Assembly: GCF_900142655.1 (NCBI RefSeq) | Contig: NZ_FRBQ01000002.1 | Span: forward strand, 124,001 to 188,000 | Length of the DNA stretch: 64,000 bases | Direction of reading: 5' to 3' | Source: Phytopseudomonas punonensis | GTDB taxonomy: Bacteria; Pseudomonadota; Gammaproteobacteria; Pseudomonadales; Pseudomonadaceae | Shown here: positions 35,762 to 43,959 of the stretch, in pieces | Position numbering within the stretch: the stretch's first letter is position 1 | Layout of the letters: each line of letters begins with the position of its first letter | Program-made: the position numbers and the translations under genes | The notes under the pieces: model-generated | What the model was told of the DNA's origin: nothing | The model's database searches: none | Seen by the model: only the letters and a program-made list of their open reading frames with translations

Positions 35762-36472
35762 ATGTCCCGAAACCAAGAGTTCTTCCAGGGCCTGCACGAC
35801 ATGCTGCCGATGCTGCTCGGCGCCATGCCGTTCGGGATCATCTATGGCAGCCTGGCCGGTGCCGCCGGGCTCGATGCCTGGCAGACCATCGGCATGTCGG
35901 TGCTGGTATTCGCTGGTTCGGCGCAGTTCATCGCCGTCAGCCTGCTGACCGGTGGCGCCACCCTGGCGGTGCTGTGGCTGACCACCCTGGTGGTCAACCT
36001 GCGCCATGCGCTGTACTGCGCCACCCTGCAGCCCTTCGTGCGCCACCTGCCCAAGCGCTGGCGCATGCCGTTGGCATTCTGGCTGACCGATGAGGCCTTC
36101 GCCGTGGTGCAGCAGCGCTACGCGCGAAACGACGACTCGCCAGACAAGCACTGGTACTTTCTCGGCGCCGGCCTGGCCATGTACGGAAACTGGGTTGGTT
36201 GCACGCTGATCGGCCTGCTGTTCGGCCAGGCGGTGCCGAACCTGGCGGCCTGGGGGCTGGATTTCGCGATGATCGCTACCTTCGTTGGCATCGTCGTACC
36301 CATGTTGCGCAACCGTCCGCAGGTCGCTGCGGCGCTGGTCGCGGCCGTCACCGCGCTGGTCTTCCACGACCTGCCCTACAAACTCGGGCTGATGGCCGCT
36401 GCTTTTGCCGGCATCGTCGTCGGCGTGGCGCTGGAACGTTATCAACGGCCGCTGCAGGAGGAGCTCTGCTGA
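35762..36472 (+). CDS. azlC: AzlC-family branched-chain amino acid exporter subunit
   Basis: This is the 236-aa inner-membrane large subunit of an AzlCD exporter. The N-terminal signature MLPMLLGAMPFGIIYGSLAGAAG and the segment VFAGSAQFIAVSLL are typical, as is NLRHALYCATLQPF in the loop. AzlCD exports branched-chain amino acids and toxic analogues. Its stop shares one base with the azlD ATG (TGATG), so the subunits are translationally coupled. It follows the AraC gene and a REP-like palindrome. Confidence 0.92.
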   Translation: MSRNQEFFQGLHDMLPMLLGAMPFGIIYGSLAGAAGLDAWQTIGMSVLVFAGSAQFIAVSLLTGGATLAVLWLTTLVVNLRHALYCATLQPFVRHLPKRWRMPLAFWLTDEAFAVVQQRYARNDDSPDKHWYFLGAGLAMYGNWVGCTLIGLLFGQAVPNLAAWGLDFAMIATFVGIVVPMLRNRPQVAAALVAAVTALVFHDLPYKLGLMAAAFAGIVVGVALERYQRPLQEELC

Positions 36473-36801
36473 TGGAAAACTGGGTCCTGATCTTCGGCAT
36501 GCTGGCGATCACCTTCGCCACCCGCTACAGCCTGTTCGCCTTCCCCGACCTGCGCTTTCCCCAGGCGGTGCGCCAGGCGCTGCATTACGTGCCGACCGCA
36601 GTGCTCACTGCCATCGTGGTGCCGGCCATGCTGCTGCCGGACGGGCGCAACTGGGCGCTGAACTGGGATAACGCCTACCTTATGGCCGGCCTGGCGACCA
36701 TCGCCATCGCCGTGGTGACGCGCCACCTGCTGGCGACCATCGGCGGCGGGCTGCTGATCTTCTTCGGGCTGCGCTGGGCGCTGGGCCAGTTGCCGATCTG
36801 A
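36472..36801 (+). CDS. azlD: AzlD-family exporter small subunit
   Basis: This 109-aa inner-membrane protein has about four TM helices. The AzlD pattern is visible: ILGMLAITFATRYS-like start, LRFPQAVRQALHYVPTAVLTAIVVPAMLLP, and a final LLATIGGGLLIFFGLRWALG. It partners AzlC. The ATG at 36472 overlaps the azlC TGA by one base; the GGAGGAG within the azlC end acts as ribosome binding site. The longer in-frame ORF from 36199 is an azlC shadow. Confidence 0.92.
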   Translation: MENWVLIFGMLAITFATRYSLFAFPDLRFPQAVRQALHYVPTAVLTAIVVPAMLLPDGRNWALNWDNAYLMAGLATIAIAVVTRHLLATIGGGLLIFFGLRWALGQLPI

Positions 36802-36935
36802 TGCGAAGCCGGATTGTTCCAGTTATCGCAATAAAGTAGTGCCAACAACACGTATTCATCAAAACGCCGCTTGGTCGCAAGCTGGTTGCACGGATCGGGA
36901 ACTCTCCCGGCCCACCGTCAACCAGGAGCCGACCC

Positions 36936-37553
36936 ATGAAAATCCACCACGTCCCCCTGTCCGGCCACGCCCATCGCGCCGTGCTGTTCGCCTCGCTGCT
37001 GGGCCTCAAGCCTGAGCTGGTCGAGGTCGACCTGGCTGCCGGCGCCCACAAACAGCCTGAATTTCTGGCGCTCAACCCGTTCGGCCAGGTGCCGGTGCTG
37101 GAGGATGACGGCGTGGTGGTGGCCGACTCCAACGCCATCCTCGTTTACCTGGCCAAGAAAACCGGCCGTACCGACTGGCTGCCGGAAGACCCGGCGGGCG
37201 CGGCGGCGGTACAGCGCTGGTTGTCCGTGGCCGCTGGCGAGTTGGCTTACGGGCCCTGTGCGGCACGATTGATCACGGTGTTCGGTGCCGACTTCAACGC
37301 CGAGGAAGTGATCTCCCGCGCCCACGTGCTGCTCGCGCGCCTGGAGCGCCACCTGAGCGGTCGCCAGTGGCTGGCCGCTGACCACCCGACCATCGCCGAC
37401 GTGGCGCTTTACAGCTACCTGGCCCGGGCGCCGGAAGGCAATGTTGACCTGTCGGCCTACGGACAGGTCCGCGCCTTTCTGGCACGCATCGAGGCGCTGC
37501 CCGGCTTCGTCGCGATTCCCGAAACGCCTGTCGGGCTGACTGCCAACGCCTGA
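36936..37553 (+). CDS. glutathione S-transferase family protein
   Basis: This 205-aa cytosolic GST has an N-terminal thioredoxin-like domain ([29 protein letters not shown] with the cis-proline, [11 protein letters not shown] with the SNAIL motif) and a helical C-terminal domain ([19 protein letters not shown] with the N-capping motif). It should conjugate glutathione to electrophiles. GGAGCCG precedes the ATG. It is 31 bp before the PNPOx-reductase fusion, so they are probably an operon for detoxification or redox chemistry. Confidence 0.92.
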   Translation: MKIHHVPLSGHAHRAVLFASLLGLKPELVEVDLAAGAHKQPEFLALNPFGQVPVLEDDGVVVADSNAILVYLAKKTGRTDWLPEDPAGAAAVQRWLSVAAGELAYGPCAARLITVFGADFNAEEVISRAHVLLARLERHLSGRQWLAADHPTIADVALYSYLARAPEGNVDLSAYGQVRAFLARIEALPGFVAIPETPVGLTANA

Positions 37554-37584
37554 GCCTCCACCCGCCGCCATCTGGAGAACAGCC

Positions 37585-39651
37585 ATGACCGACCTTGCGA
37601 ATACGTCCGCCACCTGGCATCCGGGCGAAACCTTCATTCAGGAGAAGCTCGGTGTCGCCGAGCGGATGGCGGCGGTCGGCCAGCGCGTGGTGCGCGACTT
37701 CATGCCCGACCAGCACCGCGATTTCTACGCCCAGTTGCCATTTATCGTGCTCGGCAGCGTGAATGATCAAGGCGATGCCTGGGCCGGCATGCTCGAAGGT
37801 CAGGCTGGTTTCATGACCTCGCCAACGCCTACCGTGCTGGAGATCGCGGCGCGGCCGCAGGCCGGTGATCCGGTTGGGCAGGGCATGACCGAGGGCACGG
37901 CGCTGGGGCTGCTGGGCATCGAGCTGCACACCCGCCGCCGTAACCGCATGAATGGCGTGGTGGCGGCAGGCGGGCAGGGCCTGCGGATAGCGGTCGAGCA
38001 AAGCTTCGGCAACTGCCCGCGTTATATCCAGCAGCGCGATTTCAGCTTCGCCCGTGATCCGGCGACGCCATTCGCTGCTGAGGTCGAGCAACTGCCGGCG
38101 CTGGATGCCGCTTCGCGTGGGTTGATCGAAAACGCGGATACCTTCTTTGTCGCGACTTATGCCGATGTCGAAGGTCGGCGCCAGGTCGATGTCTCGCACC
38201 GCGGCGGTAATAGCGGCTTCGTGCGGGGCGAGGCAGATAGCACCCTGACCATCCCGGATTTCAATGGCAACCTGTTCTTTTCCACTCTCGGCAATATCGT
38301 GCTCAACGGCAAGGCAGGCCTGCTGTTCGTGGATTTCGCCACGGGCGATGTGCTGCAGCTGAGCGGTGATGCCGAAGTGGTTTTCGACTCACCGGAGATC
38401 GGTTCATTCCAGGGCGCCGAGCGGCTGTGGACGTTCCGGGCCCGGCGTATCGTGCGCCGCCCGGGCGCCATAGCCCTGCGCTGGGCGCTACGCGAGGACG
38501 GTTGGGCGGACAGCTCGCTGCTCACCGGCAATTGGCAGCAGGCAGCTGACCGGTTGCGCGCGGCCCGGTACGCCACGCAATGGCGGCCGATGAAAGTCGC
38601 GCGCATCGTTGAGGAAAGCCAGTCGATCCGCTCGCTGCACCTCGAACCCGTCGACGGCGCCGGGCTATTGCCGCATCTGGCCGGCCAGCACCTGCCGATT
38701 CGGCTGCAGCTTGGTACGGATGAAAAACCGCTGATTCGTACCTACACCCTGTCCGTCGCGCCGTCCGATGGCCTTTACCGGATCAGCGTGAAGCGTGAAG
38801 GGCGGGTGTCGCAATTCATCCATGATGGGTTGCGTGAGGGCGATCTGATCGAAGCCCGCGCGCCGGCCGGTGCCTTCACTCTCGATACGCAGGAGCAGCG
38901 CCCGCTGGTGCTGCTGGCCGGTGGTATCGGCATCACACCGATGCTGGCGATGCTGCGCCATGTGGTTTACGAAGGCTGGCGCCAGCAGCGGATCCGGCCG
39001 GTCACCCTGTTCTACGCCGCGCGTTCGAAAGCCGAGCGCGCGTTTGATGGTGAGCTGGCGGATCTGGTCGCCGCGGCCCAAGGCTCAGTGAGACTGGTGC
39101 GAGTGCTCAGCGACACCAGGGGCGCTGAGCCGGGCGTCGATTACGACACGGCAGGGCGTATCGATATGGCGCTGTTGACCCGCTACCTGGCCTTCGACGA
39201 TTACGCCTTCTACCTGTGCGGGCCGCCGGTTTTCACCCGGGGGCTGTATGACGGGCTGCGCGGTTACAACATCGCCGATGGGCGCATTTATGCCGAGGGT
39301 TTCGGGCCGGCTTCCCTGGTGCGTCGCCCCGATCAGCCGGCAGCTGCCACCGTAACGGTTGCGCCGGCAACCGAGGCGGTAGCGGTGCTGTTTACCGAGT
39401 CGCTGAAGGAAGCGCGCTGGACGCCAGGCTCCGGCACCTTGCTGGAATTGGCCGAAGCCCGCGGCCTGGAGCCTGAGTTCAACTGCCGCGAAGGCTCCTG
39501 CGGCACCTGCAAGACCCGCCTGCTGAAAGGCGCGGTGAGTTACCTGAAAGAACCCAGTGCCCAGCATGGCGACGACGAAGTACTGATCTGCTGCGCCGTA
39601 CCGGCGCAGCCGCAAAACACCGATTATCAGCGCCTCGAACTGGCGCTCTGA
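37585..39651 (+). CDS. three-module oxidoreductase: PNPOx-like / ferredoxin reductase / 2Fe-2S ferredoxin
   Basis: This is a 688-aa soluble fusion. The N-terminal part (about 1-310) is a pyridoxamine-phosphate-oxidase-like FMN-binding fold (FIVLGSVNDQGDAWAGMLEG, FFSTLGNIVLNGKAGLLFVDF). The middle part is an FNR-type reductase: FAD motif around RTYTLSVAPS, NAD motif LLAGGIGITPMLAMLRH. The C-terminal part is a plant-type ferredoxin with Cys634, Cys639, Cys642 and Cys669 (CREGSCGTC...ICC). Electrons would pass from NAD(P)H through FAD to the iron-sulfur cluster and possibly to the N-terminal flavin. A natural substrate is not known. It sits between the GST and a DUF1348 gene. Confidence 0.9.
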   Translation: MTDLANTSATWHPGETFIQEKLGVAERMAAVGQRVVRDFMPDQHRDFYAQLPFIVLGSVNDQGDAWAGMLEGQAGFMTSPTPTVLEIAARPQAGDPVGQGMTEGTALGLLGIELHTRRRNRMNGVVAAGGQGLRIAVEQSFGNCPRYIQQRDFSFARDPATPFAAEVEQLPALDAASRGLIENADTFFVATYADVEGRRQVDVSHRGGNSGFVRGEADSTLTIPDFNGNLFFSTLGNIVLNGKAGLLFVDFATGDVLQLSGDAEVVFDSPEIGSFQGAERLWTFRARRIVRRPGAIALRWALREDGWADSSLLTGNWQQAADRLRAARYATQWRPMKVARIVEESQSIRSLHLEPVDGAGLLPHLAGQHLPIRLQLGTDEKPLIRTYTLSVAPSDGLYRISVKREGRVSQFIHDGLREGDLIEARAPAGAFTLDTQEQRPLVLLAGGIGITPMLAMLRHVVYEGWRQQRIRPVTLFYAARSKAERAFDGELADLVAAAQGSVRLVRVLSDTRGAEPGVDYDTAGRIDMALLTRYLAFDDYAFYLCGPPVFTRGLYDGLRGYNIADGRIYAEGFGPASLVRRPDQPAAATVTVAPATEAVAVLFTESLKEARWTPGSGTLLELAEARGLEPEFNCREGSCGTCKTRLLKGAVSYLKEPSAQHGDDEVLICCAVPAQPQNTDYQRLELAL

Positions 39652-39697
39652 CAACCACCCACACCCTGTGTTCTTAATGTAAATGAGGAGTTCTGCC

Positions 39698-40162
39698 ATG
39701 TCCCGTCCACCGCTGCCGCCGTTCAATGAACAATCCGCCATCGAAAAAGTGCGCCTCGCCGAAGACGGCTGGAACAGCCGCGACGCAGCCAAGGTGGCGC
39801 TGGCTTATACCGTCGATACCCGCTGGCGCAACCGCGTCGAGTTCGTCAGCAACCGCGCCGACGCCGAAGCGTTCCTGACCCGCAAATGGAACCGCGAACT
39901 CGACTACCGGCTGATCAAGGAGCTATGGGCCTTCACCGGCAACCGCATCGCCGTGCGCTACGCCTACGAATACCACGACGACAGCGGCCAATGGTTCCGC
40001 GCCTATGGCAACGAGAACTGGGAATTCGCCGAAGACGGCCTGATGCGCGCCCGTCACGCCAGCATCAATGAACAGCCGATCAGCGAGGCCGAGCGCAAGT
40101 TTCATTGGCCGCTTGGGCGCCGGCCGGATGATCATCCGGGGCTTAGCAGTTTCGGCTTCTGA
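39698..40162 (+). CDS. DUF1348 (NTF2-like) protein
   Basis: This 154-aa protein of the SnoaL/NTF2-like DUF1348 family is recognisable by [36 protein letters not shown] and [19 protein letters not shown]. These small alpha+beta barrels bind hydrophobic or aromatic molecules; no enzymatic role is established for this family. The ATG at 39698 has GAGGAG 8 nt upstream. The ATG at 39683 lies before that Shine-Dalgarno and is unlikely. It is 46 bp after the oxidoreductase fusion, likely in the same operon. Confidence 0.9.
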   Translation: MSRPPLPPFNEQSAIEKVRLAEDGWNSRDAAKVALAYTVDTRWRNRVEFVSNRADAEAFLTRKWNRELDYRLIKELWAFTGNRIAVRYAYEYHDDSGQWFRAYGNENWEFAEDGLMRARHASINEQPISEAERKFHWPLGRRPDDHPGLSSFGF

Positions 40163-40251
40163 AAGCCTGTTCACGCGCTTTTGTAAGCGTATGAAGCTCG
40201 GCGCCGGTAGCAGGCAGGGATTGCTTCAAGGCAGAAGCAGCCGTTCGCTAC

Positions 40252-40327
40252 GTAGGGTGGATGACGCTCTTTTCATCCACCATTGCGATCGCAAAGCGGT
40301 GGACGGGTGAAGCGTCGTCCACCCTAC
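40252..40327. repeat. 76-bp intergenic palindrome (GTAGGGTGGA family)
   Basis: GTAGGGTGGATGACGCT (40252-40268) pairs with AGCGTCGTCCACCCTAC (40311-40327), 17 bp with one G-U-type position. The loop carries a second stem (CCACC/GGTGG) and, at its centre, the perfect palindrome TTGCGATCGCAA (40283-40294). It resembles multi-copy intergenic elements in Pseudomonas. It sits between the DUF1348 gene and the LysR gene. Confidence 0.85.
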
Positions 40328-40502
40328 AAAAGGCCGCTACCGCCACGTTCCTGCCACTGGTTTTGCTTTCCAGAAGCAGCCTTGAGTGATCCTGAACGCG
40401 CTCTGCGTATGCAGTTGTGCCCCCACTCGGCGCTACCAGATACGGCATACTCACTTGGCTGCGCCACTAGCGCAGCCAGCGCTTGAGTATAGGAGTGGGC
40501 AA

Positions 40503-41393
40503 ATGGATCGTTGGCAGGCGATGCGGGTATTTGTGAAGGTCGCGGAGACGGGGAGCTTCGCCAGCACGGCGCGGCAGATGCACATGAGTGCGCCGGCGGT
40601 GACGCGCATCGTTGCCGGCCTCGAGGACCTGATCGGCGCGCGGTTGCTGGTACGCACCACGCGCTCGGTGAAAACCACCGATGCGGGCAGCCGCTATCTG
40701 CAGGACTGTCGGCGGATTCTCGGCGATATCGCCGAGGCGGAGCTGGCCGCCGCTGGTCATTACGCCGAGCCATCCGGCACCCTCGCCATTACCGCCGCGT
40801 CGATGTTCGGTCACCTGCATGTGTTGCCGCTGGTGCTCGATTACTTGGATGCCTACCCGGGCATGTATGCGCGCACCTTTTTCGTCGACCGCCCGGTGAA
40901 CATCGTCGACGAGGGCATCGACGTGGCGATCCGTATCGGTCACCTGGCGGACTCGGGCTTCACCGCCATTCAGGTCGGTTCGGTGCGCCGGGTAATCTGC
41001 GCAGCGCCGTCTTACTTGGAAAAATATGGCGTCCCGACTACGCCCGCCGATCTCAAACATCACCGCATCGTCGTCTCGCAAAGTGCCTGGGCCTCGCCGG
41101 AATGGCGCTTTGCCGAGGGACAGCGGGTGCTGGTCGATCCGGTGCTGCAGTCCAACACCAACGAATCGGCGATCGCCACGGCGCGCGCCGGCTGGGGGCT
41201 GACCCGGGTGCTGAGCTATCAGGCCGGCCCTTCCCTGCAGGAGGGCGCGCTGCAGGTCGTGCTCGAGGCCTTCGAGGAGCCGCCGCTGCCGATTCACGTG
41301 TTGTACCCCGAAGGCCGCCAGGCGCCGGCCAAGGTGCGTGCCTTCGTCGATCTGGCCGTGGCGCGGCTGCGCGGTAATCCGCTGTTCAACTGA
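40503..41393 (+). CDS. LysR-family transcriptional regulator
   Basis: This 296-aa regulator has an N-terminal HTH (MRVFVKVAETGSFASTARQM, APAVTRIVAGLEDLIGARLLVRTTRSV) and a C-terminal LysR substrate domain ending ALQVVLEAFEEPPLPIHVLYP, which places it in the common CrgA/DsdC-like branch. I chose the ATG at 40503 because AGGAG precedes it and it begins with the usual MDRWQAM; an extension to 40386 is not credible. It is not divergent from any gene. It may control the GST-oxidoreductase operon upstream, or itself. Confidence 0.92.
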   Translation: MDRWQAMRVFVKVAETGSFASTARQMHMSAPAVTRIVAGLEDLIGARLLVRTTRSVKTTDAGSRYLQDCRRILGDIAEAELAAAGHYAEPSGTLAITAASMFGHLHVLPLVLDYLDAYPGMYARTFFVDRPVNIVDEGIDVAIRIGHLADSGFTAIQVGSVRRVICAAPSYLEKYGVPTTPADLKHHRIVVSQSAWASPEWRFAEGQRVLVDPVLQSNTNESAIATARAGWGLTRVLSYQAGPSLQEGALQVVLEAFEEPPLPIHVLYPEGRQAPAKVRAFVDLAVARLRGNPLFN

Positions 41394-41489
41394 AAAGGCG
41401 CCGCGGTCGACAAAAAATCGCGAGGCTGTGGCTTTGCTCGAGCCGTTGCAGTCCAATGCTCATCGAATCCGCATTAAGGAAAGGTCTCG

Positions 41490-43364
41490 ATGAGTCAGCA
41501 ATCGCAATTCGCTCTGCTGAAAAGCCGGCGCTTCCTGCCGTTCTTCATCACCCAGTTGCTCGGTGCATTCAACGACAACATCTTCAAGCAGTCGTTGATT
41601 CTGGCCATTCTCTTCAAGCTCAGCCTCGACACGGACCGCGATCTGATGGTCAACGTGGCGGCCATGCTGTTCATCCTGCCGTTCTTCCTGTTCTCCTCGC
41701 TGGGCGGCCAGTTCGGTGAAAAGTTCGCCAAGGACCTGTTGATCCGCCGGCTCAAGTTCTTCGAGATTTTCATCATGGGCGTCGGTGCGCTCGGCGTAAT
41801 GCTAGGCAGCCTGACGCTGATGCTCGGTGTGTTGTTCGCCATGGGCCTGCAGTCGGCGCTGTTCGGCCCGGTGAAGTACTCGATCCTGCCGCAGGCGCTC
41901 AAGCCCGAAGAGCTGGTCGGCGGCAACGCGCTGGTGGAAATGGGTACTTTTCTGGCGATTCTGGCGGGCACCATCGGCGCTGGCCTGATGCTCACCAGCG
42001 CCCACTACAGCGTGATCGTCGCCGCGTCGGTGGTGCTGGTGGCGGTGCTCGGCTACCTGTCGGCGCGCGGCATTCCGCGGGCTGATGCCGCGCTGCCCGA
42101 GCTGGCGCTGGACTGGAATATCTTCCGGCAGACCTGGCTGACCCTGCGCATGGGCCTGACGCAACCCAAGGCGGTGTCGCGCTCGTTGGTCGGCAACTCG
42201 TGGTTCTGGTTTCTCGGCGCGGTGTACCTGACGCAGATTCCGGCCTACTCGAAGGAGTGGCTGCACGGCGACGAAAGTGTGGTGACGCTGATTCTCACCG
42301 TGTTCTCGGTAGGCATCGCCTTGGGTTCGATGCTTTGCGAGCGCATGAGCGGGCGCAAGGTGGAGATCGGTCTGGTGCCGTTCGGTTCCATCGGCCTGTC
42401 AGTGTTCGGCATTCTGCTGTGGTGGGCGTCGGGTGGTATTCCCGAAGCAGCGCAGCCCTATGACTGGCTGGCGCTGCTGGGCTTTGGCCACGCCTGGTGG
42501 GTGCTCGGTTCGATTCTCTGCATCGGCGTGTTTGGCGGTTTCTACATCGTGCCCTTGTATGCGCTGATCCAGTCGCGCACCGCCGAGAACGAGCGGGCGA
42601 GGGTGATCGCCGCCAATAACATCCTCAACGCGCTGTTCATGGTGGTGTCGGCGCTGGTGTCGATCCTCTTTCTCAGCGTCGCCGGACTGTCGATCCCGCA
42701 GCTGTTCCTGGTCATTTCGCTGATGAACGTGGCGGTGAACAGCTACATCTTCAAGATCGTTCCCGAATTCACCATGCGCTTTCTTATCTGGCTGCTTGGC
42801 CACTCGATGTACCGGGTGACACACAAGGGGCTCGACTCGATTCCGGAAGAGGGGCCGGCAGTGCTGGTGTGCAACCACGTGTCGTTCGTCGATGCGCTGT
42901 TGATCGGTGGCGCGGTACGGCGGCCGGTGCGCTTCGTCATGTACTACAAGATCTACAACCTGCCGGTGCTCAACTTCATCTTCCGCACTGCTGGCACGGT
43001 GCCGATTGCCGGGCGCAGCGAAGACCTGCTGGTGTTCGATGCGGCGTTCAAGCGTATCGGCGAGTACCTGCGTGACGGCGAGCTGGTGTGCATCTTCCCC
43101 GAGGGCAAGCTGACCGCCGATGGCGAGATCGACGAGTTCAAGGCCGGCGTCGAGCGCATCCTGCAGGACAATCCGGTACCGGTGATTCCCATGGCGCTGG
43201 GCGGCTTGTGGGGCAGCTTTTTCAGCCGCGACCCGCAGAAGGGCTTGTTCCGCCGTTTCTGGTCGCGGATCGATCTGGTGGCGGGCGCGCCCATCGAGGC
43301 AGAGGCGGCTACGCGGCAGGTGCTGCAGGCCGAAGTGCGGGCGCTGCGTGGCGATAATCGCTGA
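41490..43364 (+). CDS. MFS lysophospholipid transporter fused to PlsC acyltransferase
   Basis: This 624-aa inner-membrane protein has an N-terminal LplT-like MFS half (about 1-425, FFITQLLGAFNDNIFKQSL is the LplT signature). It is fused to a 1-acylglycerophosphate acyltransferase domain with His463/Asp468 in the HX4D box (NHVSFVD) and FPEGKLTADG at about 535-545. It would flip or import lysophospholipid and re-acylate it, as the LplT-Aas pair does. The AMP-ligase domain found in longer three-part homologues is absent. GGAAAGG precedes the ATG. A bidirectional terminator follows at 43371. Confidence 0.92.
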   Translation: MSQQSQFALLKSRRFLPFFITQLLGAFNDNIFKQSLILAILFKLSLDTDRDLMVNVAAMLFILPFFLFSSLGGQFGEKFAKDLLIRRLKFFEIFIMGVGALGVMLGSLTLMLGVLFAMGLQSALFGPVKYSILPQALKPEELVGGNALVEMGTFLAILAGTIGAGLMLTSAHYSVIVAASVVLVAVLGYLSARGIPRADAALPELALDWNIFRQTWLTLRMGLTQPKAVSRSLVGNSWFWFLGAVYLTQIPAYSKEWLHGDESVVTLILTVFSVGIALGSMLCERMSGRKVEIGLVPFGSIGLSVFGILLWWASGGIPEAAQPYDWLALLGFGHAWWVLGSILCIGVFGGFYIVPLYALIQSRTAENERARVIAANNILNALFMVVSALVSILFLSVAGLSIPQLFLVISLMNVAVNSYIFKIVPEFTMRFLIWLLGHSMYRVTHKGLDSIPEEGPAVLVCNHVSFVDALLIGGAVRRPVRFVMYYKIYNLPVLNFIFRTAGTVPIAGRSEDLLVFDAAFKRIGEYLRDGELVCIFPEGKLTADGEIDEFKAGVERILQDNPVPVIPMALGGLWGSFFSRDPQKGLFRRFWSRIDLVAGAPIEAEAATRQVLQAEVRALRGDNR

Positions 43365-43370
43365 ATGAAC

Positions 43371-43394
43371 AAGCCCACCAATCGGCGGGCTTTT
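43371..43394. terminator. bidirectional terminator between acyltransferase fusion and gdx
   Basis: AAGCCC and GGGCTT, with inner CC/GG pairs and a short loop, are followed by TTTTCG on the + strand. It lies between convergent genes and has A-rich/T-rich flanks on both sides. Confidence 0.75.
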
Positions 43395-43398
43395 CGTT

Positions 43399-43716
43399 TC
43401 AGCCGTGGCTCATCTTCAAGCCGATCAGGCCGCAGATAATCAGCGCCACGCTTGCCAAGCGGATCAATGCCATGGACTCGCCAAACAGGATGATCCCGGC
43501 GATCACCGTGCCGACTGCGCCCACGCCTGTCCAGATGGCGTAGGCGGTGCCCAACGGCAACTCCTTCATGGCCAAGCCGAGTAGGCCCAGACTGATGACC
43601 ATCGCCGCGACGGTAAGCACGGTGGGAAGAGGGCGGGTGAAGCCTTCGGTGTATTTCAGCCCGACGGCCCAGCCGACCTCGAACAGGCCGGCGAAAAACA
43701 GAATGATCCAGGACAT
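43399..43716 (-). CDS. sugE: SMR-family guanidinium exporter (Gdx/SugE)
   Basis: This 105-aa, four-TM small multidrug-resistance protein begins [26 protein letters not shown]. The essential membrane glutamate is in FEVGWA (Glu13). [24 protein letters not shown] is typical of the Gdx/SugE subtype rather than EmrE. Gdx proteins export guanidinium in exchange for protons. The ATG at 43716 has GAGGG upstream; the longer ORF to 43791 reads through the riboswitch. A guanidine-II riboswitch directly upstream confirms the subtype. Confidence 0.95.
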   Translation of the reverse strand: MSWIILFFAGLFEVGWAVGLKYTEGFTRPLPTVLTVAAMVISLGLLGLAMKELPLGTAYAIWTGVGAVGTVIAGIILFGESMALIRLASVALIICGLIGLKMSHG

Positions 43717-43737
43717 ATGACCCTCACGGATGGCGGT

Positions 43738-43784
43738 GGGGTCGTCCCCGGCAGTCAGACACTGAAATCCAGGGTCGTCCCCGG
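43738..43784 (-). ncRNA. guanidine-II riboswitch (mini-ykkC) upstream of sugE
   Basis: On the - strand two short stem-loops carry the same loop ACGA, the hallmark of this class. Stem-loop 1 (43784-43769) is CCGGGGACGACCCTGG, a 6-bp stem with one G-U pair. Stem-loop 2 (43749-43738) is GGGGACGACCCC, a 4-bp stem. They are separated by 19 nt. The second ends about 12 nt before the GAGGG ribosome binding site of sugE, which fits translational control. Guanidine binding in the two ACGR loops, which pair with each other, is established for the class. Confidence 0.93.
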
Positions 43785-43918
43785 CGTGCACCGCTATTGT
43801 GCATGACGCGGTCGTTTGGGCAAGTCAGCTTGGCAGTGACTGTTGGCAGGCCATCATCGGATGGGGCGCCTGGTGCAAGTCACGGGCATGGCCCATTCCC
43901 ACAGGCTCCGCAGATCTA

Positions 43919-43952
43919 CTGGGTTTGATGGGCATCAGCCCATCAAACCCAG
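43919..43952. repeat. perfect 15-bp inverted repeat next to the symporter stop
   Basis: CTGGGTTTGATGGGC (43919-43933) and GCCCATCAAACCCAG (43938-43952) form a perfect stem with loop ATCA, 7 bp after the symporter stop on the - strand. It lacks a T run. It may be a terminator aided by Rho or an mRNA-stabilising 3' end. Confidence 0.75.
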
Positions 43953-43959
43953 CGGCAAG

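Noticed and set aside
43717..43791. N-terminal extension of SugE to 43791
   Set aside because: The extra residues are a translation of the riboswitch; the SMR family begins at MSWIILF.
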